Part shown: positions 1 to 10,890 of the stretch, one piece after another
Numbering within the stretch: position 1 is the stretch's first letter
Layout of the letters: every line of letters starts with the position of its first letter
Assembly (NCBI RefSeq): GCF_020921035.1
Contig: NC_063156.1
Location: 3,658,001 to 3,722,000, forward strand
Source: Rhodamnia argentea
Taxonomy: Eukaryota; Streptophyta; Magnoliopsida; Myrtales; Myrtaceae
Reading direction: 5' to 3'
DNA: 64,000 nucleotides
The notes under the pieces: generated by a model
The model's database searches: none
Seen by the model: the letters and a program-made list of their open reading frames with translations, nothing else
What the model was told of the DNA's origin: nothing
Program-made: the position numbers and the translations under genes

Positions 1-311
1 TTGAACTCGTTCGTCTCGTACATGTTGATGTCGTGCTTTGACAATAGAGAGAAAGATTCGATCTTGAACACATAATGCGCCGGCGACATCACTCTCCTCT
101 CCGTAGTTATCTCTGCTCAGTCACAACTCCCCCCAAAATCACAAACAGCGAAACAGCAATAACCCCAGAAAGGGAAAAAGAAATCAACTGAAGAAGATCG
201 TTGTTTTTAGTTGTTTTTGGGGAGAAACTCGAAGAGGGAAGTGGTACCATCATGTTCGTCGTCCCCTTCAGCAGCATTTGAATCTATTGCTTCTCTTTTT
301 ATCTTCGACAT
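1..311 (-). CDS. Two-MATH-domain protein, 5' end only (gene A)
   Basis: This is the first part of a MATH-domain gene that runs off the left edge. Exon 1 is 248-311 (ATG at 311, MSKIKREAIDSN start, 64 nt). It ends at a GATG|GTACCA donor. Exon 2 is 1-112, after a gagcag acceptor, and encodes the start of MATH domain 1 (SPAHYVFKIESFSLL, then YETNEF). The phase-1 junction gives a Glu codon, as in the other copies. The longer exon-1 form seen in the 6,203-8,208 gene is not possible here, because a deletion brings a stop after LPKNN; the 64-nt form stays open. MATH domains bind peptides and partner proteins and in plants often act as adaptors. The function of these MATH-only proteins is not established. 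A hAT element sits about 165 bp upstream of the ATG and may have changed the promoter. Whether the gene is intact outside the window is unknown. Confidence 0.72.
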
Positions 312-474
312 AGTCGGGGTTCTTCGAGTAGCCACAGCACGGATGATGCTTGATGACTCTCGTGGTGTTTGCCGGTGTGAGAGAAATGGAAGAAAAAAGA
401 CTGCTTTTTACTTTCGTTCCCCAAGATTGAGTCGCTTCGTTCCGAAGAAATCATCATTGAGGAGAGATAAGAGA

Positions 475-482
475 ACTGAAAC
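475..482. repeat. Left target-site duplication of the hAT element
   Basis: ACTGAAAC immediately precedes the left terminal repeat; the identical octamer follows the right terminal repeat at 3342-3349. Confidence 0.93.
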
Positions 483-3341
483 TAGACATGGCCAAAATGG
501 AACCATGGCCCGGAATCGGCTCGGAACCGGCTCGTTTACCGGCCTAGAATCGGCCCGTTGACCGGGCCCACGGTTCCGGGCCAGTTCCAACCTGTTTATT
601 TTAAAAAAATAAAAAGGTGGGTGGTTGGCCCAGTGGGGAAAGAGCCGTTGGGTTCTTCCCCAACCCCCGCGGCCCCCGCGACCCCCCTAAAACAAACGGC
701 TCTTTGGGCCGCCGTTGCATGCACACAAAAAAAGTTAAATAACTCTCCCCTTCTCTATAAATATCTATCATCTCACTTTCATTTTTCTCACAAATCATCT
801 CAACAATTTTCTCAATTCTCTCAAATTCTCTCAATCCCGCCTCAATTCTCTCAATCGGATTTCCGATCAATTCTCTCAAAAATGACAAGTGGAAGCAGAA
901 ATACTCAAAAGGCCAAGATGGCGATAGGAGATTCCGAGTATTCTATTCCTGGATATGATTATGATCCTCGTGAGTATGCATGTTGGGAAAACGACAACGA
1001 TAATATCAACGTTGTTCCCATTCCAAACGTCGAGCACGTCCCAACACAAGAAAGTCTTCATCATTCCACCGATGTCGAAGAAATGTCAACGTCAAATGAG
1101 CCGGAACGGAAGTGCCGAGAGAGTACATCCGACTTGTGGCTGCATTTCAACAAGGTACGTGATGAAAGCGAAGGTAAGTATAATATAACTTGTAAATATT
1201 GTTCGCAAACATACAAATTTACGAAAGGAGACGGTTACGTAACATTCCGTCGGCATCTAACGAAAAAACATCCAACTCAAGCGGGGAGCGACACTACGCA
1301 ACAACAAATTTTCGGGTACGCAAATTTTAATATTCATCCTTTATTCCGTTACACCGATGTACTTTATAAACAAACATTAGCTGAATACGTTGCCCTTGAT
1401 CATGCTCCGTTTACTACCGGTGAAAATTTTAATTTGAAATATTTGATAAATACTGCGTTGGTTCCGCAAACACCATTTATTTCAAAAAATACTCTCAAAC
1501 GCGAACTTTTGCATCTTTATAAAAAATAAAAAAATCTTTAGCAAATTTTTTTGTGAAATTCAATGGATGTGTGCATTTAGGTAGCGATATTTGGAGTGAT
1601 CCTTGGCAAATTCATTCTTATATGGGTGTCACGTGTCATTGGATAGGTGACGACTAGACCATTAAAAAAAAACTTATTGCATTTCGAGTTTTTGATAAAA
1701 ACATTTGGCTCATAATATTTATAGAATAATTAGGCAAGTTTTAGAAGAGTATAATTTGATAAATAAAGTATTTTCAATTAATTTTGATAATGCCGCCGCA
1801 AATACCACTTTCATTTCCGAATTAGAAAATATTTGCAAACTCTATTTTGGTGGACAATTTTTTCACATTAGATGTGATTGCCATGTTTTAAATTTATGTG
1901 TATAAGATGTTTTATGACTCTTGACACTTCTCTCACCCTAATAAATTATGCAATTAAATTTTTATGGAGTCGTGCTCATTTTATGAAAGCATGAGGAAAA
2001 TTTTGCAAACAACATGGGAGAAGGGCAAAAAGGTTTTCAAAAGATATTCCGACTCGTTGGAATTCTACCTACGAGTTGTTTCGTCAAACTTTTGATTACA
2101 AAGATTTATTATGTATGTTTATTTCACAAAATATTTCCGAAATTGCTTTACTTCCGCAACATTGGGACGTTTGCAAAAAAAAAAAATAGATTTTTTGAAA
2201 ATTTTTAATGATGCTACTAATAATTTATCTGGTATTTATTATACTACTATGTATTTATTTTTAATAGAGTGTGTTAATATTGGTGGTGTTTTTAGTGAAT
2301 ATGAAAAAAAATACTGAATTAGATCGGACTATTTTAGTAATGCGAGAAAAATGATTACATTATTATTTCAAAATTCCTCTTGTCTATTTAGTTGGTATTA
2401 TTTTTTATCCACGTATTAAATTAGACAGTTTACTAGATTATTTGAATGTGTATTATTATGATTGTTTACATTTGAAAGATTCAATAGATATTTCAAATAT
2501 AAAATAAGATGTTAAAGAATCTATAGTAGTATTATATGGAAAATTTTATACTAGATATGGTTTAAGTGATTGTGGATCTTTACAATCTATCGCCTCACGA
2601 AGCGAAGCTGGTAATTCGCTTAGTAGATGGTACAATATGCTCAAGAGTAGACAAAAAAAAAATGGGCAACAGGTAGTATTTCTGAATTAGAAAAATATTT
2701 AACCACTCAATTTGAGTTTCGTGATACAAAACATAGTACAGATTTCCAAATCCTGGAGTGGTGGAAGAGTCACTCAATTGATTACCCAGTTCTCGCCCTC
2801 ATCGCTCGCCGGATATTAGCAACCCCTTCTTCAACGGTTGTAGTTAAACAAGCATTTAGTGCTGGAGGATTAATTTTGAACTCTCGCCGTTCAAGATTAA
2901 GTTCGAGTCCTGTGGAAGCTCAAGCTTATGTCGACGATTGGACGAATGCTAGATTTCGACACCAAGAGCTGGATCGAGAATACAAATTTTTTAGTGAGGA
3001 TTGTGGAGATATCACCACCACGGGTATCACAACGGGTAGCAATGATTGACAATGAGGTAAGTTGGGGTTATCAAAGGTAAAAGAACTATAAGGGCTTTGA
3101 TTTTTTTATCCCTAAGAAGATATGTAGACGTTTAATGATAATTCATTAAGTTCAAGCCTATTCATCCTCTCTCTCTTTTTTCTCCACATTTTATTACAAT
3201 GTACAATTTGATTATAATTTATAATTTATTATGTTTATTTTATTATTTATTATTTTAAAAATTAAAATTAAAAAACGAAACCGGAACCGGCCCGTAACCA
3301 CCTGTTCCACCTTTTCGTGGAATCGGAACTGGCCATGTCTA
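483..3341 (+). mobile_element. hAT DNA transposon, full length but non-functional
   Basis: A 2,859-bp element with short terminal inverted repeats: the left end begins TAGACATGGCC and the right end finishes GGCCATGTCTA. It is flanked by a perfect 8-bp target duplication, ACTGAAAC, at 475-482 and 3342-3349. Eight-base duplications are the hAT superfamily hallmark. GC-rich CGGAACCGG-type subterminal repeats lie just inside both ends. The internal gene encodes a BED zinc finger and a hAT dimerisation region but is broken. It interrupts the 5' flank of the MATH gene at 1-311; the host sequence resumes at 3350 and matches the uninterrupted flank near 8,340-8,420. Confidence 0.93.
882..3049 (+). 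pseudogene. hAT transposase (BED zinc finger, RICESLEEPER/DAYSLEEPER type), degraded
   Basis: The transposase starts at ATG 882, downstream of a TATA-like CTATAAATA near 755 and a leader rich in CTCTCAATT repeats. The first 216 codons (882-1529) are open. They contain a BED-type zinc finger: CKYC, then HLTKKH about 25 residues later, within a DLWLHFNKV context. After the stop at 1527-1529, recognisable hAT core sequence continues in fragments: GSDIWSDPW near 1,580, and an open stretch at 1705-1905 with FDNAAANT and HIRCDCHVLNL. The C-terminal dimerisation region at about 2,690-3,049 includes WWKSHSIDYPVLALIARRIL and AFSAGG. Stops and frameshifts between these blocks rule out a functional enzyme. 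Movement would have needed a transposase from elsewhere. Confidence 0.9.
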
Positions 3342-3349
3342 ACTGAAAC
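3342..3349. repeat. Right target-site duplication of the hAT element
   Basis: ACTGAAAC directly after the right terminal repeat, identical to 475-482. Confidence 0.93.
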
Positions 3350-3418
3350 TCTAGTTTGGTTCGATTCATATTCAATCTTCTCTTCGTTTTATGTGCGTAG
3401 TCGAAAATGAATCATCCC

Positions 3419-3990
3419 TAGACTTGGCAATGGGCCGGTTTGGGCCCGGAACCGGCCCATGGACTAATCGAAACCTGCCCTTTGATAGGGCCGGTCGGTT
3501 CCGAACCAAAACTAGCACGGCCCCTCACATGCTGGTTACGGTTAGAAAAGAATTCAGAATAGGTTCCGGGCCGGTTCCGAACCGCCTTATAGCCGTTGGG
3601 TAGGCCCAAAAAAAAAAAAAAAAGGAAAGAGCCGTGGCTCTTTCCCCCAATGGGCCGTTGCATTGTAACGGCCGAATACCCTATTCCATTTTTTTCTCTT
3701 AACCAATTTATCCTAAATTCTCTATAAATACCATTCTCCCTTTCATTTTTTCTCACAATTTCTCTCAAATTTTTTTTAATTCTCTCAATCTGCTCAATTC
3801 TTTCAATTTTCTGAATCGGCTTTCTGCTCAATTCTTTGAAAAAAAATGGCAAGTGGAAGCAAAGCTAATGACAAGGGAAAGAGCCCGATAGGGATGGGGC
3901 AATCCAATTATCCTCAACCTCATGATCAATATGATTCTCGTGAGTTTACATGTTGAGTAGACGCTGATAATAATATCAATTATATTTTTC
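3419..3990 (+). mobile_element. Second hAT-like element, 5' end only, truncated
   Basis: It starts TAGACTTGGCAATGGGCC, similar to but distinct from the left end of the element at 483, and has the same arrangement: CGGAACCGG repeats, an A-run, a TATA-like CTCTATAAATA at 3,720, a CTCTCAATT leader, and an ATG at 3846. The start of the BED transposase (MASGSKANDKGKSP) hits an in-frame stop near 3,955. Sequence identity with the first element is lost at about 3,990, where a MATH pseudogene begins. No right terminus or target duplication can be seen. It lies only 77 bp from the first element. Confidence 0.75.
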
Positions 3991-4670
3991 AGAAATTAAT
4001 TTCGAGGAAAATGTTAAACGCAATTCTGATTATAACTTCTAAAAAGGTTACACTTGCGATATTAAGGGAACACGAGGAGGTTTTGCGCGATGAGGTCCAA
4101 GGGGGGTATTTCAAGATTTGTGCCTCTAGAAAATTTCAAGGATCAGTCGAACGGGTACCTTGTTGACGACACCCGTGTCTTCGGTGCGGAGGTTTTTTGT
4201 CATCAAGAACTTGGGCATAGGTGAATGTGTAACACTAAGAAATGATATTTCCTCACAGACTCATGAATGGAAGATACCAAATTTCTCAAGTTAGGTAAAA
4301 GAGTCCTCCGATTCTGAAATATTCTTTGCTGGAGATCAGGAATGGTAGTCTTTGCTCGGTCATTAAAAGGCTGATTTCTACAAAGGTCTTCACTAAATAA
4401 GTCGCGCCGCCCGTTAATTAGTAGCGAATTCGGTTTGTTCATATAGTCCGTGTAATCAGAATCTACTGAAATATCTCAATGTGTCTAAACTGTAATTTTC
4501 TGCACCCTTGGCCTTGTCTTTGCTACTTTGCAGCCTGTAATGTATGGTTGAGTAGCTCCATCCCGAACTGGGGTTGGCCGTCTCTCGTGCCGCTGAAACG
4601 GTTCAGGTAATGCTTGACAGATGATTCATGTGTCCTTGAAGCCTAAGTCACTGTGCTCGGCGCAGTTATC
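3991..4670 (+). pseudogene. Chimeric MATH-gene fragment
   Basis: Homology to intron 3 of the 28,484-29,889 gene starts at about 3,992. An exon-4 equivalent starts at 4,067 (MRSKGGISRFVPLENF, then NGYLVDDT) and is broken by frameshifts near 4,195 and 4,295. Exon 5 is missing. The sequence then switches to an intron and last exon of the 21,240-22,901 type (exon from about 4,541, reading NVWLSSSIPNWGWPS), with stops after KRFR and in LEA*VTVLGAV. Two subfamilies are therefore joined in one dead copy. The left boundary coincides with the truncated hAT element. Confidence 0.8.
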
Positions 4671-5610
4671 TGCAGGCTTCTCTGCCTTTGGTCAGATTTC
4701 TCCCAAACAGTACTCATTAATCATTTCGATCGTCCTAACATGTTGCAACTTTGTTAACAACTTGATTCATTTGCATCGTAAGATATCATCCGTATATCAA
4801 AGAGCACAAGGATTACTCATGCTTCCAGTGCATCGCACGGGTTTAAACAAAAGCCAAAAACTTGTATACCAAATCAAATCAAGCCCGACCAAAACAAGAC
4901 CTCTACGACGAGTCAACAGGGACTCGTTATCAATGAAACAGCATGCATCCATGAGATAAAACGGTTGGTTCTTGAAAGAGTATACAGATGATAGACCATC
5001 ATCTAAGGAGTCTCTCAGAACCCAAAAAGCCAAAACTGCCCAAGCATCCTGTACAACGAAAGGGCATCATCCCGAATCCTTGAATATATTCCCACTCTCA
5101 GACCTGATGTAGAGCTAATCAGAATTAGCAAATGCATGCATCAGCGAGATTGATCGAGTTGAGAGCTTCGAATTTCTTGTAATATTAATAAAAGAAAGCA
5201 ATTAGTTAGATCGTGGATGACATATTTTAAGGTCTTGGCAAGGAGTGTCTCCGAGGCTCCGAGTAACCCTACCTAACAAAGAAATATTGTCATTTTTAAT
5301 GAACCGACTCTGCAAACGAAGCAGCTGAATCTTTAACAAAGACAAAGAAGCTCTCTGTATAACATTTCTTCTTCCATTTAGTACCTAATCACCACTGACT
5401 AGAGACCATCAAGGATCATCAAAAGTCGGAAGTCCCTGAAACAGAACAACAAAGAAAGAAATACTACAACAATGAAACGGGCAACGAAGCTGATAATGCC
5501 ATTTAGTTTCGCTCCTGATTTCTCTCTTTGTTTATGGGGGTAGATTTTAACAGAGCAGGAAAAACCACAGAGTACACAGATCTCTCTCTCTCTCAAAGAG
5601 TTAGATATCC
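4671..5610. other. 3' flanking block shared by several MATH copies; no gene
   Basis: Non-coding. The stretch at about 4,780-5,300 recurs downstream of the copies ending at 37,532 and 48,561 (compare 37,800-38,310 and 48,780-49,250): the same AAATCAAGCCCGACC motif, CGACGAGTC and TCCTTGCAT-like segments. This marks it as part of the duplicated unit. Short open frames here are not conserved between copies. Confidence 0.7.
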
Positions 5611-5614
5611 ACTA

Positions 5615-5890
5615 GAGCATTTGGATCTTGAAAATAACATCACCAGCATCACTTGAAGATGGTTTATAACATCTGATTGTACTCTTATCGTTGAGAAGTT
5701 GAACCTGTTCAGACTCTTTAGGACAATAACTGGATTCTTGTTTACAAACTTGGTATCTAATGCTTTTTCCTCGTTGATGGTGTAAAAGCTCTACCTGCTT
5801 GAATTGCAGATCCGCAAATGAAGTGACAAAGACTCAGTCTGGCCATTTTGATTCTAAAATCGACACCCGCTTTTGGGCTTCAAATCTGAA
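5615..5890 (-). other. Conserved block downstream of the KRKRE-type MATH genes
   Basis: Reverse-complement reading resembles 31,800-32,060 (-) and 42,460-42,660 (+). In all three cases it lies 300-600 bp downstream of a MATH gene stop codon. The 31,807-31,995 copy has an open frame (QVELLYHGQGKSADAKF, ending KPLSGDAGDVVF). The present copy keeps recognisable pieces but is frameshifted. It could be a remnant exon of an ancestral longer gene or a conserved 3' UTR; I cannot tell which. Confidence 0.5.
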
Positions 5891-6202
5891 GGGGAAAGGA
5901 AAAAAGAACTACACAGGCAAAATGATTCAGCATCTTGACTGTAACACAACGCAAGAAGCATAGACATATATATGTTCATAGCAATCACAATCTTTGAGAG
6001 GTGAGGCAGACGAAAAAGTTTGCAGTTATATTTCCCACCTTGCCTTAAGAGGATCAAGATTTGGTTAACAAACTGTCACAATACACTAATAACCCAAAAG
6101 TTATCCAACAAGGGATGTCCTAACCCAAGAGGAAGAAAAAAAAACATGCTCAACCCACGGAAGAAACATAAGTTAGTTATTGATCATGAACTCAGCAATA
6201 AA

Positions 6203-8208
6203 TCATGGCAGTTTACTCACTGTGCCAAGAACTTTCACTTCAGCCTCCACGACACACGCATTGCCAACTAAGTAATCTTGAACAGCTTTCAGCGGAAAGA
6301 AGGAGGGCCAACCCCACTCTTTATTTGGACCACCAAACCAATTAAGACCTGCAAAAGAAGAATTAGCTGTGATAATGAGAACAATGATGGCAAAACAAAT
6401 AAATCAGATCAAATACTTAGTAATTTGGCGTGATTATGCTACAGTGAGAAAGGGGGATATGAGCTATAACATGTTTCATTATAATGATATTCCAGTTATC
6501 TTTCCATTCATTTGTGATATAATTAAGATTAGCTAAAGATTTTGTGCTCGCCATCCATTTTAGATCAGCAGTCACCACCTGTCCGCTGATACATCTTGCC
6601 AGCTTCCCCTCTCAACCGAATGGTAAAAGTGGCTTTGACTTTCTGATCACCTGAATTTACTAAACAAAGAAGAATCGAAAGATTTTTGTCCCTGTTACGC
6701 CCATCACCCCTTGGATGTAGATGTAACTTCCTGAACATAAGGAGAAACACAACCAAGCAATGATAAAAGATCAGAACAAAGGACTATGCAAAAGCAAAAA
6801 AAAAAAAAAAAAAAAAGGAAAGAAAGAAAGAAAGGCTACGGGTAATATATGAACTACCAGTTGTGATTCCCCGCCGTGAATACTTCAGAGTAGCAGTCAT
6901 TCACCAAAGTGGAGAAGTTTGACATCTTCCATTCGTGACTAACAGACTTCGGACTCACTTTTAGGGTCAAGCATTCACCCAGACCTAAACTTTTGACAAC
7001 AAAAACCTCCACTCCAAACACACAAGTGTCATCAACAAGGTAGCCGTTTGACGGATTGATGAAAGTTTTTAGCGGCATAAATCTTGGAATACCCCATTTA
7101 GACTTCAATGCATGAAACCTCCTGTCTTTCCCTGCAACATATGAAGCGAGTGTTCTCCAAGCTACCAAAGGTGTAAATCAATTTTTCTTTAAAAGATGTA
7201 GGGATCAAAAGTACCTTCTTTAAACAAGTATTCATCGTGAATTTGATCAAACACAAAGAACCTAACAGTTGCAATTATCTCCCAGCCAACTTTCAGAGGA
7301 TTGGCCTCAGAAACTGCCAGATATAGGGACACGTGATCTTCTCCCTTCTTGTTCTTGTCTCCATTAGGATAGAGAATCAATCTCCTACACCATGACAAAG
7401 CATCAGATTCAAGAAACATATACCCATGAAGAGTTTCCTTTCTTAGCTGGATAACAATTGATTTGCCCATTAAGAGATCTTCAATTTTGAGACCGTTGAG
7501 CAAACTTTCTCTAACACAATTGGAGCTTTTGTTTCTTTCAATGAAGGACCGCATCACTATGCATAATTAGCAATCGTGTAGTCACCAATAATCACATGAA
7601 ACAACCCACCTTAACCACATCTTTGCTTGGATACCCGCATACACCAGATACATCTGAGCCTCCTAAAATGTGGATTCAATCAGAAAGAACAACACAACCT
7701 AAAAGACACCCTCATGCCTTTTTTATGACAACATATATACCGCAATTCTTGCTGTCAATGTTACGAAACAATACAACCTAGAAGACACAGAGCGTGGAGT
7801 AGCACAAAAATTTGTGCTTGCAGAGAGAGGTTATAGATATACCACTTCTGGTCACCAACTTTGAAATCGTTCGTCTCATGCATGGTGATGTCGTTCTTTG
7901 ATAATTGAGAGAAAGACTCGATCTTGAACACATAATGCGCCGGCAAGATCTCTCTCGTCGCCGTTGTTATCTCTGCTCAGTTAAACCCGCCCCAAAATCA
8001 CAAACAGCGAAACAGCAATAACCCCAGAAAGGGAAAAAGAAATCAAACTGAAGAAGATCAATAGACCCATCGTCAAGCCATAAAACTCCACAAGTTTATC
8101 TTTATTAGTTGTTTTAGGGAGAAAATCAAAGAGGGAAATGGTACCATCATGTTCGTCGCCCCCATCAGCAACATTTGAATCTGTTGCTTCTCTTTTCCTC
8201 TTTTGCAT
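6203..8208 (-). CDS. Two-MATH-domain protein, intact (gene C, 337 aa)
   Basis: Six exons: 8067-8208, 7843-7972, 7215-7384, 6858-7131, 6579-6730 and 6203-6348. All introns are GT-AG, the phases close (1,2,1,2,1), and the total is 1,014 nt including TGA. The N-terminus (MQKRKREATDSN) is basic and could be a nuclear-localisation signal; this is inference. MATH domain 1 covers about residues 60-197 (HYVFKIESFS, RLILYPNGD, SLYLAV, FFVFDQI, GYLVDDTCVFGVEVF). MATH domain 2 covers about 213-333 (HEWKMSNFS, KLHLHPRGD, LSILLCLV, FTIRLRG, then VVEAEVKVLGTVSKLP at the end). Both domains are interrupted at the same Trp codon. A second in-phase donor at 8144/8143 (GATG|GTACCA) could shorten exon 1 to 64 nt, as in the 40,182-42,121 gene. 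No catalytic domain is present; an adaptor or ligand-binding role is inferred from the MATH family. Confidence 0.86.
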
Positions 8209-8440
8209 CGTATTATGCTTGATGACTCCGATGGTCTTTGCCGGTGCGAGAGAAATGGAGGAAAAAAGACTCCTTTTTTTTCATCGCAAGATTCAGTCGC
8301 TCCGCTCCGAGGAAATCATCATTGAGGAGGCAGAGACATAGAGAACTGATACTGTGGTTTGGTTCGATAGATATTCGAAGCTCTCTTCGTTTTCTGTCCT
8401 TAGTCGAGAATGCATCATCGCCCCGCACCCGCACCCGCCG
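8209..8440. promoter_or_regulatory. 5' flank of the KRKRE-type MATH gene C
   Basis: This upstream stretch is conserved with the flanks at 320-482 plus 3,350-3,418, 34,290-34,500, 34,915-35,150 and 40,040-40,180. Shared features are the TGATGACTC/AGCATCATC segment, a pyrimidine tract, and the TCAGTCGCT/GAAATCATCATTGAGGAGG stretch. Conservation across copies suggests promoter and 5' UTR, but no clear TATA box could be placed. Confidence 0.5.
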
Positions 8441-8829
8441 GGGCTAGGAAAAAAAGAAACGCTCAAAATCTCCCAACTTTGCCACCCTTGCATGGTACTC
8501 GGCATTCCTGACTTTCGATAAGTTACAGATTATTTCCTCGATTTTAGCATCTTTTCTGTTTTTCATTTTTTTTTCTTTTTCGCATGTGGCCCATCTCCGG
8601 CGATGATCGGTGACCGGCGAAGCCCCGAGTGGGCTGGATGAGGCCACTCTCAAAGTAGCTAGCAAGGGTTGCCTCACCCAAGTGCAACCGGTGAGGGCTT
8701 GGCCCCTAGTGCCCAACTAGGGTTATTGGGTCGCCGAGTCCTCGTCTGTCATAGCAACAAAAAAAAAAAAAGAAAAAAGAAAACAATGAGCAAAAAATAA
8801 AAATTTAAAATTAAAATTGTCTTTAGAGA

Positions 8830-9000
8830 AAAATGCCTTTGACCGGTTGGAGTATTTAGCCGGCTAGCAAGGGAAGCCTTTATTTAAAATTGTCATAATC
8901 ACTTCAGGCCTTTATTTGATATGGTCACTTAAGATATTCATTTGAAATAAAGTCCACTTTAGGTTTTTATTTGAAAAAAATAAAAGCATTTCAAGCTCTT
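8830..9000. repeat. TTATTTGAAATAA-type dispersed repeat
   Basis: Several tandem-like phrases of CCTTTATTTGAAAT/TGTCACTT separated by 25-40 bp. The same phrases occur at 14,150-14,260, 14,700-14,850 and 26,340-26,450, and in one copy at 53,795-53,850. They probably come from a family of non-autonomous elements; I could not define termini. Confidence 0.5.
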
Positions 9001-9039
9001 ATTTTCCTTTGAACTTTGATTTTTTTTTTTTTTAGGAAT

Positions 9040-10780
9040 AGTTAATTTTTATCACCATGGATGAATTATCTCGTTTTTCTTACCAAAATAATCATCATTG
9101 AATATTTCAACTCCATTTACAATGCATATTCACCATTTTCTAACTTTTTTTTTTTTGTCAAAAGAAAGATGCTGTTTATATCATAATAATAGTTTAAGAG
9201 TTATATTTTTCAAGTCTAACAAATTCCAAATAACTCTTGAACAAAACAGAAGCTGGAATGCAAGAAACAAAATATAATCTGCAGTTAGAAACACACTCTC
9301 ATCCCTCAAGGACAAATTCATCGTAGAACTTTCGCGATCGATCACTTTATTTAGTGATAAGCATGTGCTAAGATCTCCCACTCTTTTTGCAACTACTTGT
9401 CATGTGCGTCTAGGTTCGACGTCATCATCATCATCATCATCATTGTGCAAAAGCACCAACATCAGTATGTTGAAATACTTATAGGGAACTCCCAGAACAA
9501 TATTTATATTTAGCTTGGGAGAGTAAAATTCTCAAAACTTGACATAAATTTACATAGGGAGAGAAGAGAGGCCTAATTTTGGAAAAGTTGTGGAGCCACG
9601 TCATGAACATTCTCCTAAGCATCTATCGTTAGATGGATGGCTTGACTAATCTTCACGATCACTCAAAATCAGCTGCAGAAATTTATTCACGCAAATAAAA
9701 TGAAAACTTCAAAGAGGGAAGGGGAAAGCAAGAAAGTAAAGTGGGAAGGGAGGTCCCTCGACGGGAGACTGGCGGTTATTTTTCCAAGTGAAGGGGCAAA
9801 GGGAGGAATCCCCAGAAGAGAGAGAGAGAGAGAGAGAAATGTAAAAATAAAATAAAATATGATGCAAATGTATCAAAGTTAAATAGATATAATCTATACT
9901 TTTAATGGATTTATTGTGAATATAAAGATGATTTTGCGCAATTATCCCAAACAAATATTTAAGTTGATTCTTGTGGCTAAAGAGACATCATTTTCTAAAG
10001 AAGCCTTCTCGAGTTGTGCGACTTTACTGTTTTTCTCCTATGTGAAGTAATTTTTTTTTTTGAACCACTCTGTGAAGTGCGTTACAATCTCAAAAAAATC
10101 AAATATCTTGGAAAAAAAATTGCCTAGGTAGTCATCTCGGTATGTCTGAATACAAAAAAAGTAGTTAGACAATCTTCGTAAAGAATGCTGCAGACGTTCA
10201 AAAATTCAAAGATGATTTCATTATGTGCAAGATCATTCGCAGTTTATGAACTTGCAGTGTCAGAAAATGACAATTAGACAAAGCTTTATAGCAACAACGG
10301 TAACCAGGATCATAATGAGATGGATACATTTGACTTGAGAACGAGACAAATCGGCTTACCTAATCCACTTTGCGCTTTTTTTTTTTTTGTCTCCCTATCC
10401 TTTAATTCACATTTATTCCTAAATCTTGTTTTGTTTTTCCTTTCTTTTAAATACAAATACATTTGATCTGATAAAATGCTTGTATGTTTATGAGCCATAT
10501 AATTTATCATGGAGTTATATTATGTACATGTATCTGTACACGTGCATCTGTACATATTAATAGGCCGAGTACCAAAGATAGTGATCCTGCTGGTTCTTGG
10601 ATCCATGATAACATAAACGCATAGATCTACATGTTCACCATAATTAATTCATCTCAAATAGGTAAACACAATTAACGAAGGAGATTGCTAATTTCATGAA
10701 CTTGGCAAGACAGTGATAATTAATCCATCTTGTATAGGATCAAAATCTTTCTGTGCTGCAAAGAACTGACAGATCAAAAG
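9040..10780. other. Non-coding part of duplication copy 1
   Basis: No gene recognised. It holds a minus-strand open frame at 9,181-9,381 (MGDLSTCLSLNKVI start) that is also open in the paralogous block at 26,646-26,900, an (ATC)n run near 9,428, a (GA)n run at 9,816-9,838, and AT-rich sequence. The segment 10,330-10,700 also has an inverted copy at 39,060-39,470. Confidence 0.6.
9816..9838. repeat. (AG)n microsatellite
   Basis: An uninterrupted AG run; the paralogous site near 27,292-27,306 is shorter. Confidence 0.95.
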
Positions 10781-10890
10781 AGCGACACCAACCAACTAGT
10801 TCCAAAAGAACAATTCCACAAGTTTACTGTCTTAATACTATCAGCCCAGCGCGCGGAGGAAACGGCGGTAGAAATCGTCTGATCATGGAC

